A stretch of 6,796 bases of DNA from Bordetella parapertussis (GCA_945911685.1 CAMEAW010000151.1:1-6796), one strand, 5' to 3'; shown: positions 1-6,600, counted from the first letter of the stretch. Program-made: numbers and translations. The notes: generated by a model from the letters alone, not told the origin.

Positions 1-30
1 ACATCAAGCCTAGCCTAATGGTTTTGGCTT

Positions 31-34
31 GGAG
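31..34 (+). promoter_or_regulatory. Ribosome binding site that sets the start of the regulator gene
   Basis: GGAG lies seven bases before the ATG at 42. The in-frame ATG at 18 has no comparable purine-rich site ahead of it, so the start at 42 is preferred, removing eight residues from the longest reading frame. Confidence 0.7.
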
Positions 35-41
35 AAAAAAG

Positions 42-941
42 ATGCGACAACAAATAGACTGCGCAGTATTGCGACTGGCAGCTCATCGCGTTTGGATTGA
101 GGATGTACTGTCAGGGGCTGCGCCTTGCTTGACGCGTGTCAGATTGCACCACCTTGAGTGGGAGGCAGGGCAAGACCTCGAGGTCAGCACAACGGAGGCC
201 GTGACTTTACCAGCTCAAGCGCTTGCTCAAGCGGGCATTAGCCTTAGACGTTTCGACCTTTGCTTATTGCCGGTATCGCTCGATACCTTGGCCTGGACGC
301 GGCAAGCACTCGCCCTGATCCCGCGTGGGCCATTTTTACCACTCGTTGGAATTTTTCAAAATCTGAAGTCTGCGGCAATGCAAGACCTGCTTGAGCTCGG
401 GATGACTGATTTTGTGAGGTTGCCTTTATGCCCTGATGAGTTTCGTGCCAGGGTACTCACGACCGTCTCGCGCGTGCCAAAGCCTGGCACCTTGCGTGAG
501 CCCGACGCTGCCTATACTTCGTCAGACTGGTACGCAGCGGTGTCTCAGTCAAGTTCAAAGCTCACGCAGGTGTCCCAAGGGCCTGCCGTGCCTGGCCAAG
601 CTGCTGTGCAATTACCAGGGCATGCAGGGCAAGTGTTTTTAAACGCTAAAGCGCAGAAGGTGAAGAGTAGCCGTGGCGTTGATCGACAGCCCCTTAAAAG
701 CGCAATCGCGTTCAACACCATACATCATCAAACAGAGCAGCCAGGCTCTTTCCGTGAAACTAAAAATAAACTCGTGAGTAATTTTGAACGCACTTACATC
801 ACCGAGGCGCTCATCAAGCACAGCGGCAATATCGCCATGGCAGCACGAGCGTCAAACAAGCATAGGCGGGCGTTTTGGGCATTGATGCGCAAACATGACA
901 TCGCGGCTGAGTTGTACCGCGCAGATGACGGTGAAGAGTAA
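42..941 (+). CDS. Fis-family DNA-binding regulator with a degenerate receiver-like N-terminal domain
   Basis: This 299-residue protein is probably a cytoplasmic transcriptional regulator; its targets are unknown. Residues about 5-142 follow the rhythm of a response-regulator receiver: FDLCLLPVS (71-79) resembles strand 3, PLVGIF (100-105) strand 4, and GMTDFVRLPL (120-129) strand 5. The expected phospho-acceptor Asp appears to be Pro77, the conserved Lys before the last Pro is Leu127, and the usual N-terminal acidic pair is absent. Conventional phosphorylation is therefore unlikely. A low-complexity linker (about 145-235) leads to a Fis-type helix-turn-helix at about 239-291, with FERTYITEAL and GNIAMAARASNKHRRAFWAL as landmarks. 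This matches the C-terminal domain of NtrC-like regulators, but there is no sigma-54 ATPase domain. ATG 42 was chosen over ATG 18 for its Shine-Dalgarno site. hemE follows 69 bases later on the same strand, so co-transcription is possible. The HTH call is firm; the receiver call is moderate. Confidence 0.82.
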   Translation: MRQQIDCAVLRLAAHRVWIEDVLSGAAPCLTRVRLHHLEWEAGQDLEVSTTEAVTLPAQALAQAGISLRRFDLCLLPVSLDTLAWTRQALALIPRGPFLPLVGIFQNLKSAAMQDLLELGMTDFVRLPLCPDEFRARVLTTVSRVPKPGTLREPDAAYTSSDWYAAVSQSSSKLTQVSQGPAVPGQAAVQLPGHAGQVFLNAKAQKVKSSRGVDRQPLKSAIAFNTIHHQTEQPGSFRETKNKLVSNFERTYITEALIKHSGNIAMAARASNKHRRAFWALMRKHDIAAELYRADDGEE

Positions 942-958
942 AATACCAAGTTAACAAT

Positions 959-988
959 CGCCAGCCTGTGCCTGATGCGTGGCTGGCG
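959..988 (+). other. Perfect 8-bp hairpin ahead of hemE
   Basis: CGCCAGCC (959-966) is the exact reverse complement of GGCTGGCG (981-988), with a 14-base loop. No T-run follows on the plus strand (the next bases are A-rich), so it is not a standard intrinsic terminator for the upstream gene. The arm ends 12 bases before the hemE Shine-Dalgarno site. The ATG at 975, which would lengthen HemE by 12 residues, lies in its loop. It could be a leader structure affecting hemE expression, an mRNA-stabilising stem or a protein site; the sequence does not decide. Confidence 0.6.
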
Positions 989-1000
989 CAAAATTAAAAA

Positions 1001-1005
1001 AAGGA
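1001..1005 (+). promoter_or_regulatory. Ribosome binding site selecting the hemE GTG start
   Basis: AAGGA lies five bases before GTG 1011. Starting there gives a 358-residue protein of typical HemE length. The upstream ATG at 975 would add a basic 12-residue extension atypical of HemE and has no ribosome binding site. Confidence 0.8.
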
Positions 1006-1010
1006 CTCCA

Positions 1011-2087
1011 GTGGGCGTTACACCATTACAAAACGATGTATTTCTGCGCGCACTTAAACGTGAGGCGGTGCCCTACACCCCGACATGGTTAATGCGACAG
1101 GCAGGGCGATACTTGCCCGAATACAACGCCACCCGTGCGCGTGCAGGGTCCTTTATGGGCTTGGCACAAAGCCCCAGCTTCGCGGCAGAAGTCACGCTTC
1201 AACCGCTCGAGCGTTTTAATCTTGACGCGGCTATTTTGTTTTCTGACATCTTGACTGTTCCAGACGCGATGGGCTTAGGCCTATCGTTTGCACAGGGCGA
1301 GGGCCCGCGTTTTGCGCGCCCGCTTCGTACCGAACAAGACGTCAACAAGCTTGAAGTTCCTGATCTGGGTAAGCTGCAATATGTCTTTGATGCGGTTAGC
1401 TTAATACGCACCGAACTAAACGGCAGGGTGCCTTTGATTGGTTTCGCGGGTAGCCCGTTTACGGTTGCCTGCTATATGGTCGAGGGCCAGGGTAGTGACG
1501 ATTACCGTTTGATTAAAAGTATGCTTTACGGCCGTCCAGATTTATTACATCGCATCTTAGAGATCAACGCTCAAACCACTGCGCTGTATTTAAATGCTCA
1601 AATTAAAGCGGGCGCGCAGGCAGTCATGATTTTTGACAGTTGGGGTGGCGTGCTTGCAGACCAACTATTTCAGCAGTTTTCGTTGCACTACACCCGGCAG
1701 GTGGTGCAGCAACTGATCAAAGAGCATGAGGGGCGTGTTGTGCCTTCAATTGTCTTTACGAAAGGTGGTGGGCAGTGGCTTGAGCAAATCGCAGCGTGTG
1801 GCGCCGACGCGGTCGGGCTTGACTGGACAGTCGACCTCAATAGCGCACGTCTGCGCGTGTCGGATTCTGTCGCCTTACAGGGTAACCTTGATCCTATGGC
1901 ACTTTTTGGGGGTGAGGCGGCGATTAGGGCAGAAGTTCGGCGTGTGCTCGACGCCTTTGGCGAGGTCGGACGCGGTGGCCATGTGTTTAATCTCGGCCAT
2001 GGGATTTCACAATTTACCCACCCAGAGGCCGTTGCCGTCTTGGTCGACGAAGTTCGCGCCTACAGCCCGAAGTTTCATGCTAGTTAA
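1011..2087 (+). CDS. hemE: Uroporphyrinogen decarboxylase
   Basis: HemE removes the four acetate carboxyl groups of uroporphyrinogen III to give coproporphyrinogen III, a cytoplasmic, cofactor-free step of haem synthesis; the enzyme is usually a homodimer. The product is 358 residues, the usual full length. Signature blocks are present in order: [15 protein letters not shown] (24-38), holding the substrate-binding arginines 29 and 33; LFSDIL with the catalytic Asp79; [16 protein letters not shown] (144-159) with Tyr155; IFDSWGG with Ser210; LQGNLDP; and NLGHGISQ with His330. These match the known active-site positions of the family (Arg37, Asp86, Tyr164, Ser219 and His339 in the human enzyme). 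Translation starts at GTG with AAGGA five bases upstream. No key residue is missing and there is no sign of damage. An upstream hairpin and the preceding regulator gene are the only hints about control. Confidence 0.97.
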   Translation: MGVTPLQNDVFLRALKREAVPYTPTWLMRQAGRYLPEYNATRARAGSFMGLAQSPSFAAEVTLQPLERFNLDAAILFSDILTVPDAMGLGLSFAQGEGPRFARPLRTEQDVNKLEVPDLGKLQYVFDAVSLIRTELNGRVPLIGFAGSPFTVACYMVEGQGSDDYRLIKSMLYGRPDLLHRILEINAQTTALYLNAQIKAGAQAVMIFDSWGGVLADQLFQQFSLHYTRQVVQQLIKEHEGRVVPSIVFTKGGGQWLEQIAACGADAVGLDWTVDLNSARLRVSDSVALQGNLDPMALFGGEAAIRAEVRRVLDAFGEVGRGGHVFNLGHGISQFTHPEAVAVLVDEVRAYSPKFHAS

Positions 2088-2108
2088 GGTTAGAGCTAAC
2101 AGCGGCGT

Positions 2109-2137
2109 GGTTTTTGAAGTGATTTCCCTCGAAAACC
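2109..2137 (+). other. Weak hairpin just after hemE, possible 3' end structure
   Basis: GGTTTTTGA (2109-2117) pairs with TCGAAAACC (2129-2137), nine pairs including one G-U, around an 11-base loop. A second imperfect stem follows (CTTACGAAA 2138-2146 with 2153-2163, two-base bulge). The stems are AT-rich and no T-run directly follows the first, so it is at best a weak terminator. Part of the first arm is shared with the longer inverted repeat 2111-2223, so alternative pairings are possible. Confidence 0.3.
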
Positions 2138-2163
2138 CTTACGAAATAAGCTTTTCTTGTAAG

Positions 2164-2172
2164 TTATGCACA
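2164..2172 (+). promoter_or_regulatory. DnaA box TTATGCACA
   Basis: The nine bases match the strict DnaA-box consensus TTATNCACA exactly. The palindrome AAATTTGCAAATTT begins at the next base. The box lies 77 bases after the hemE stop, in a 25% GC segment. Confidence 0.6.
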
Positions 2173-2186
2173 AAATTTGCAAATTT
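2173..2186. repeat. Perfect 14-bp palindrome abutting the DnaA box
   Basis: AAATTTGCAAATTT equals its own reverse complement. With no unpaired centre it suits a dimeric protein site better than a hairpin. It directly adjoins the DnaA box at 2164-2172, so a bound protein could help or block DnaA. No known regulator is recognised. Confidence 0.6.
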
Positions 2187-2240
2187 AGGATAGCGCATAA
2201 ACTTTTAATAATCACTTCGAAAATGACTTGTATCCCTTTG

Positions 2241-2273
2241 AATTTAAATGATAAATGATATAAATTTCAAAAA
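2241..2273. other. Very AT-rich element, candidate DNA unwinding element
   Basis: Only three of these 33 bases are G or C. The core is a tandem 7-mer, AAATGAT twice (2246-2252, 2253-2259), framed by inverted AATTTA (2241-2246) and TAAATT (2261-2266). It lies between the two consensus DnaA boxes, 68 bases after the first and 66 before the second. Such AT-rich repeats are typical of origin unwinding elements, but AT-rich promoter DNA can look the same. Confidence 0.45.
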
Positions 2274-2339
2274 GACAATGCTGCAACGCAGTTCTGAATT
2301 GTGCAATAAGTGCTTTCGGTGATTGAGTTTTCCCCAAAG

Positions 2340-2348
2340 TTATCCACA
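2340..2348 (+). promoter_or_regulatory. DnaA box TTATCCACA
   Basis: The nine bases are identical to the highest-affinity E. coli DnaA boxes (R1/R4 type). The box lies 73 bases before the priA start and just upstream of the best -10-like hexamer (2358-2363), so bound DnaA would cover the expected -35 area of a priA promoter. It has the same orientation as the box at 2164. Confidence 0.65.
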
Positions 2349-2357
2349 GGATCTGTT

Positions 2358-2363
2358 TATTAT
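2358..2363 (+). promoter_or_regulatory. Possible -10 element of a priA-rep promoter
   Basis: TATTAT matches five of six bases of the sigma-70 -10 consensus, 58 bases before the priA ATG. No good -35 hexamer sits 16-18 bases upstream; that space is taken by CAAAGT and the start of the DnaA box. The promoter, if real, may be activator-dependent or the element may be chance. Confidence 0.3.
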
Positions 2364-2388
2364 TTCGAAAGCCCTGTATCTCAGTGTC

Positions 2389-2400
2389 TTAGTGCACTAA
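2389..2400. repeat. Perfect 12-bp palindrome upstream of priA
   Basis: TTAGTGCACTAA is its own reverse complement and ends 21 bases before the priA ATG. If transcription starts near 2370 it lies in the early transcribed region, a plausible operator position. No cognate regulator can be named. Confidence 0.5.
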
Positions 2401-2421
2401 CAGAGAAACCACTTTAACTAC

Positions 2422-4515
2422 ATGGCTGACCTTATCCCGTCCGAATACAGCGACACGACTGCCAAGATACGGTGGGTTCGAATAGCGTTAGACGTTCCTC
2501 TGGCCGATTCATACGATTATCGGTCGACAGAGTACGTTGACGTGGGCGATCGTGTCATCGTCGTATTTGGACGTCGAAAGATGATTGGAGTCGTTGTAGG
2601 TTTGCCTGACCTACCAGATTATGATCCTGACAAGGTCAAAGAAGTATCGGCTGTGTTGAAAGATATCGCGCCGCTAAGCAAAAGTTGGTTGCAATTCGCA
2701 ACATTCGCGGCTGAATACTACCAACGTCCACTCGGTGAGGTTATTTTACCGGCGCTGCCGATGCCTCTGCGCAGCGTGGCCTCGTATCAAGGCAAGCGCT
2801 CGGGTACTGGCCCAGTGGCTCGTCTAAGTAAACGCCGCGCTGTCCAACAAGAGGCTGCGGTAATTTCGACAGTGCCGCAGCTCAACGGTCAGCAAGAGCA
2901 AGCTGTTGCGGCACTGGTTGCTGCAAACGGCTTTAAGACTTTTTTGCTCTATGGGGTGACCGGAAGCGGTAAAACCGAGGTTTATCTACATGCGGCCGCA
3001 CAGACTTTAGCGCGTGGTAAACGCGTACTAATGCTGGTGCCCGAAATCAATCTGACGCCACAATTTGAGCAGTCCTTACGTGCGCGTCTTGAACCTGTGG
3101 CAGGGATCAATGGTGTGGCGGTCTTGCATAGCGCCCTGTCAGACGGCGAGCGCCTGCGTGCCTGGTTACGGGTACAAGCCGGTGAGGCCCGTATTGTGCT
3201 CGGTACACGTTTAGCCATCTTTGCACCACTCGATGACCTTGGGCTCATCGTCGTTGACGAAGAGCATGATCCCTCTTACAAGCAGCAAGATGGATTGCGC
3301 TATTCGGCGCGTGATCTGGCGGTTTGGCGGGCGCATGATCTGGGTATCCCTGTGGTGTTGGGGTCAGCGACCCCGTCGCTCGAGAGTTGGGCCAACGCCG
3401 AGAAATCAACCTATCAAAGGCTTGACTTGCCCGCGCGCGCGCGCGCCGTCACACTGCCGTCGGTACGCCTGGTCGATACGCGTCGCTTGCAAATGGATCA
3501 CGGCTTGTCGCCCCATCTTTTAGAAGCGATGCGTGCAAGGCTTGCCAACAAAGAGCAGGTATTGATATTTTTAAACAGACGGGGCTATGCACCTGCTATA
3601 CATTGCAATTCGTGTGGTTGGGTAAGTCAGTGCACTCGATGCACAACCTTCACGGTGCTGCATCGACTCACTGCAAAACGAGCGCAATTACATTGTCATC
3701 ATTGTGGCTTAGCGCAGGCAGTGCCGAAGGCTTGCCCCGATTGCGGCGATCAAGATTTACAGCCAATGGGCCGAGGCACGCAACGGGTCGAAGAACATCT
3801 GGCCGAGTTGTTTCCGGAGGCGCGAGTGGTGCGCATTGACGCCGACAGTACGCGTAAAAAAGGCTCAGCGCAGGCGCTGTTTGCGAGCGTGCATGCCGGC
3901 GAGGTCGATATTTTAGTGGGTACGCAGATGGTGGCGAAAGGTCATGATTTTGCGAATCTTGGCTTGGTGGGCGTACTCAATGCTGATGCGATGTTGTTTT
4001 CGCAAGATTTCCGAGCGCCAGAACGTTTGTTTGCACAGCTCATGCAGGTGGCGGGGCGCGCGGGCCGCCATAGCGGCCACGGAGAGGTGATTGTTCAAAC
4101 GGGTTACCCAGAGCAAGCGGTCTATCAGGCGCTGTTGAAGCATGATTACGCGGGCTTTGCGCGACATTCGCTGCAAGAGCGGCAAGCAGCTGCGTTGCCC
4201 CCCTTTTCGTATCAGGCGTTACTCAGCGCTGAAGCGCGCGAACTGACGCCTGCGCTTGATTTTTTGCGTGGTGCCCGTGAACTGGCAGGCGAGCTGTCTG
4301 CGCACTATCAGACTGAGGCGGTACTGACCTTATATGACCCGGTACCGTTACGTATCGTGCGTGTCGACAACATGTGTCGGGCACAGCTTTTGCTTGAATC
4401 GACCAATCGCCCTGCGTTGCAATCCCTGTTGCGACATTGGCTTAAATTACTATCCGAGCAGCCTGATGCACGTCACGTGCGTTGGCAGCTTGAGGTAGAC
4501 CCACTCGAAATCTGA
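2422..4515 (+). CDS. priA: Primosomal replication-restart helicase PriA
   Basis: PriA binds stalled or repaired forks, unwinds DNA 3' to 5' and directs reloading of the replicative helicase. The product is 697 residues, slightly shorter than the 732 of E. coli. The N-terminal 3'-DNA-binding domain occupies about 16-115 (RWVRIALDVPL onward), followed by a basic linker. The ATPase core has Walker A GVTGSGKT (178-185), Walker B DEEH (279-282) and GSATPS (314-319). The PriA-specific zinc region is complete, with eight cysteines at 395, 398, 404, 407, 425, 428, 438 and 441. The second helicase lobe shows GTQMVAKGHDF (500-510) and QVAGRAGR (542-549), and a C-terminal domain completes the protein. 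No strong Shine-Dalgarno precedes ATG 2422; the nearest purine run, AGAGAAA, ends 13 bases upstream. The start is supported by the position of the conserved RWVR block. DnaA-box-containing DNA lies upstream and rep follows nine bases downstream. Confidence 0.97.
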   Translation: MADLIPSEYSDTTAKIRWVRIALDVPLADSYDYRSTEYVDVGDRVIVVFGRRKMIGVVVGLPDLPDYDPDKVKEVSAVLKDIAPLSKSWLQFATFAAEYYQRPLGEVILPALPMPLRSVASYQGKRSGTGPVARLSKRRAVQQEAAVISTVPQLNGQQEQAVAALVAANGFKTFLLYGVTGSGKTEVYLHAAAQTLARGKRVLMLVPEINLTPQFEQSLRARLEPVAGINGVAVLHSALSDGERLRAWLRVQAGEARIVLGTRLAIFAPLDDLGLIVVDEEHDPSYKQQDGLRYSARDLAVWRAHDLGIPVVLGSATPSLESWANAEKSTYQRLDLPARARAVTLPSVRLVDTRRLQMDHGLSPHLLEAMRARLANKEQVLIFLNRRGYAPAIHCNSCGWVSQCTRCTTFTVLHRLTAKRAQLHCHHCGLAQAVPKACPDCGDQDLQPMGRGTQRVEEHLAELFPEARVVRIDADSTRKKGSAQALFASVHAGEVDILVGTQMVAKGHDFANLGLVGVLNADAMLFSQDFRAPERLFAQLMQVAGRAGRHSGHGEVIVQTGYPEQAVYQALLKHDYAGFARHSLQERQAAALPPFSYQALLSAEARELTPALDFLRGARELAGELSAHYQTEAVLTLYDPVPLRIVRVDNMCRAQLLLESTNRPALQSLLRHWLKLLSEQPDARHVRWQLEVDPLEI

Positions 4516-4524
4516 TCGGGCGCT

Positions 4525-6579
4525 ATGTCAACGTTTGCAACTGATGGACTAAACCCAACACAGCGCGAAGCGGTGTTGTATCTGGATGGCCCCTGCCTGG
4601 TCTTGGCAGGGGCCGGCTCAGGTAAAACGCGGGTGATTACTCAAAAAATTGCGTATTTACTGCGCGACTGCGACTACAAGGCCCGCAACGTGGTGGCGTT
4701 GACTTTTACAAATAAAGCCGCCCGCGAGATGGATGATCGTGTCAAGCGCTTAGTCGATCCAGCCTTAGCTAAAGGTCTCACGATCAGTACCTTCCATTCG
4801 CTTGGCGTACGTATTTTGCGCGAAGAGGCGCAGCACGCAGGTCTCAAGCCACAGTTTTCTATTTTTGACTCTGATGACGCGATGGCGATTGTGCAAGATT
4901 TATTGGCGACTACCGATCGCGGGCGCTTACGCTCCGTGCAGCAAACGATTTCACTCTGGAAGAATGGCTTGATTGATCCGGATGCAGCGGCTGTCATCGC
5001 AGCGACGGCAAGCGAAGTTGAGGCTGCACGGGTCTATCGCAGCTACAACGCAACGCTCGCGGCCTATCAAGCTGTAGATTTTGATGATCTGATCGCGTTA
5101 CCCGCGCAAATTTTTGAGCGCGAAGCAGAAGTGCGAGAGAAGTGGCAAAAGCGCGTGCGCTATTTATTGGTCGACGAATATCAAGACACCAATATTTGTC
5201 AGTATCGCTTAGTGCAATGGCTGACGGGGCCCCGCGCCATGTTTACTGCGGTGGGTGATGATGATCAGGCTATTTATGCCTGGCGCGGCGCCACCATTGA
5301 AAACCTCGCAAAGCTCACGACAGATTACCCTCAGATTCGGCTGGTGAAGCTTGAACAGAACTATCGCTCAAGCCAAAGTATTTTGGCTGCCGCAAACCAT
5401 GTGATTGCAAAGAATCCAAAGTTATTTGAAAAAAAATTATGGTCAGAGCACGGCACGGGTGATGCGATTAGTGTGACCGCCATGCCGAATGACGAGGCTG
5501 AGGCTGAAAACGTGGCGATGAAAATTTCGGCGGCGCGTTTTGAGAAACAAGCCGCATGGAAGGATTTTGCGATCTTGTATCGCGGTAATCACCAGGCCCG
5601 AATTGTTGAGCAGGCGATGCGCAATTTGCACATTCCCTACGCGATTTCGGGAGGGCAAAGTTTTTTCGACAAAGCTGAGATACGCGATATCCTCGCCTAC
5701 TTGCGCTTGATTGCTAACGAAGAGGATGATCCCGCATTTATTCGCGCGGCGACGACACCTAAGCGTGGGATCGGTCAGGTCACGCTGCAAACGCTCGGTC
5801 AATATGCCGGCGAGCGACAAATCTCCTTGTTTGAAGCGGTCTTTGAGATTGGTCTTGAGTCACGCTTAAATCCGCGCCAGCTTGAACCGCTGCGGCATTT
5901 TGGCGAATTCATTGTGAAGATTCAGTTGCGAGCCGGGCACACGCCCACGGGCCAGCCTGTAAAAGCCGCCGAGCCCGCCGGCGTGATTCTAGATGATTTA
6001 TTGGGCGCGATTCAGTACGAGCGCTACCTCTATGACATGCTCGATGAAAAGCCTGCGCAAAATCGGTGGCAAAACGTTTTAGAGCTGGTTGGATGGCTTA
6101 AGCGCAAAGCCGAAGCGGACAGCATGGGTCTGCTGGATCTGGTGCAGCACGTTGCGTTGGTGACGATGCTTGAGCGCAGCGACGAGCAAGAGCAAGACGC
6201 GGTAAAGTTGTCGACCTTGCATGCCTCAAAAGGGCTTGAATACCCTCATGTGTATCTGCTGGGTGTTGAAGAGGGGCTCTTGCCACATCTCGGTCGCGAT
6301 GATGAAGATGTTGATCCTAGCAAAGCGGCTGATGCGTTGGTATCAAGGATTCAAGAAGAGCGCCGGCTGATGTATGTTGGCATTACGCGCGCGCAGCGCA
6401 GTCTGCATTTGAGTTGGTGTCAGAAGCGTCGCCGCGCGCGCGAAGACTTGGTGCGCGAGCCTTCGCGCTTTATCGAAGAAATGGGTTTGTCGGTCGCGCT
6501 TGACCAAAAGCCGGTCGAAACCATGAGCCCGAAGAATCGTCTCGAGGCGCTTAAAGCGATGCTGAATAAGACCACTTAA
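4525..6579 (+). CDS. rep: ATP-dependent DNA helicase Rep (superfamily 1A)
   Basis: Rep is a 3'-5' helicase that strips proteins from DNA ahead of forks and, in E. coli, works with the replicative helicase and in PriC-dependent restart. The 684-residue product is close to E. coli Rep (673) and shares long blocks with it, favouring Rep over UvrD or PcrA. Motifs in order are LNPTQREAV (9-17, Q-motif area), Walker A AGAGSGKT (28-35), TFTNKAAREM, STFHSLG, DEYQDTN (217-223), GDDDQAIYAWRGA (244-256), KLEQNYRSS (275-283), LYRGNHQAR, KLSTLHASKGLEYP (561-574) and EERRLMYVGITRAQ (611-624). The 2A, 2B and C-terminal regions appear intact and no motif residue is missing. The gene starts nine bases after the priA stop with no clear Shine-Dalgarno, so shared transcription and possibly translational coupling are likely. 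A hairpin terminator follows. Confidence 0.95.
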   Translation: MSTFATDGLNPTQREAVLYLDGPCLVLAGAGSGKTRVITQKIAYLLRDCDYKARNVVALTFTNKAAREMDDRVKRLVDPALAKGLTISTFHSLGVRILREEAQHAGLKPQFSIFDSDDAMAIVQDLLATTDRGRLRSVQQTISLWKNGLIDPDAAAVIAATASEVEAARVYRSYNATLAAYQAVDFDDLIALPAQIFEREAEVREKWQKRVRYLLVDEYQDTNICQYRLVQWLTGPRAMFTAVGDDDQAIYAWRGATIENLAKLTTDYPQIRLVKLEQNYRSSQSILAAANHVIAKNPKLFEKKLWSEHGTGDAISVTAMPNDEAEAENVAMKISAARFEKQAAWKDFAILYRGNHQARIVEQAMRNLHIPYAISGGQSFFDKAEIRDILAYLRLIANEEDDPAFIRAATTPKRGIGQVTLQTLGQYAGERQISLFEAVFEIGLESRLNPRQLEPLRHFGEFIVKIQLRAGHTPTGQPVKAAEPAGVILDDLLGAIQYERYLYDMLDEKPAQNRWQNVLELVGWLKRKAEADSMGLLDLVQHVALVTMLERSDEQEQDAVKLSTLHASKGLEYPHVYLLGVEEGLLPHLGRDDEDVDPSKAADALVSRIQEERRLMYVGITRAQRSLHLSWCQKRRRAREDLVREPSRFIEEMGLSVALDQKPVETMSPKNRLEALKAMLNKTT

Positions 6580-6600
6580 CGCTTAGACCAGCTTCAAATA

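Larger units (their letters stand above)
2111..2223. repeat. Long-spaced inverted repeat, 13 of 14 bases
   Basis: TTTTTGAAGTGATT (2111-2124) is matched in reverse complement by AATCACTTCGAAAA (2210-2223). The single mismatch (2115 opposite 2219) is a T-G pair that would be a G-U wobble in RNA. The arms are separated by 85 bases and enclose the first DnaA box and the 14-bp palindrome. The core GAAGTGATT/AATCACTTC is perfect over 9 bp. It could be a paired protein site flanking the DnaA box, or chance in AT-rich DNA. Confidence 0.55.
2088..2421. other. AT-rich hemE-priA intergenic region with origin-like features
   Basis: These 334 bases contain no credible gene. By hand count they are about 35% GC, falling to 25% over 2161-2280, well below the flanking genes. 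They hold two consensus DnaA boxes in the same orientation 176 bases apart (2164 and 2340). Two weaker opposite-strand boxes (7 of 9 matches) lie at 2192-2200 and 2300-2308. Other elements are a 33-base near-pure AT element (2241-2273), a palindrome touching the first box (2173-2186), an imperfect 14-bp inverted repeat (2111-2124 with 2210-2223) and a palindrome near priA (2389-2400). DnaA boxes beside an AT-rich unwinding element are the hallmark of bacterial origins. In Caulobacter and Rickettsia the origin lies beside hemE, but in betaproteobacteria it is usually placed near dnaA. The alternative is a DnaA-responsive regulatory region for priA-rep. Confidence 0.5.

Noticed and set aside
18..41. 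Upstream ATG that would add eight residues to the regulator
   Set aside because: No ribosome binding site precedes it, whereas GGAG stands seven bases ahead of the ATG at 42.
639..991. Two minus-strand open frames across the end of the regulator gene and the hemE leader
   Set aside because: They are antisense readings of a gene with a clear Fis-type domain, and their translations show no family features.
975..1010. ATG start giving HemE a 12-residue basic extension
   Set aside because: It lies in the loop of the 959-988 hairpin, has no Shine-Dalgarno, and the extension is atypical; GTG 1011 has AAGGA and gives the usual length.
2089..2100. GTTAG-AG-CTAAC dyad immediately after the hemE stop as a terminator
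   Set aside because: A five-base arm with a two-base centre cannot form a useful hairpin, and no T-run follows.
1726..2193. Plus-strand open frame overlapping the end of hemE and entering the intergenic gap
   Set aside because: Mostly an out-of-frame reading of hemE, with no recognisable domain and no ribosome binding site; its tail simply runs through AT-rich DNA.
2281..2291. CTGC-AAC-GCAG mini-hairpin in the hemE-priA gap
   Set aside because: A four-base stem is too short to distinguish from chance.
3432..3446. Alternating CG run of 15 bases inside priA (possible Z-DNA or slippage site)
   Set aside because: It encodes an ordinary Ala-Arg stretch in frame, and short runs of this kind are expected in GC-rich coding DNA; the frame is intact.
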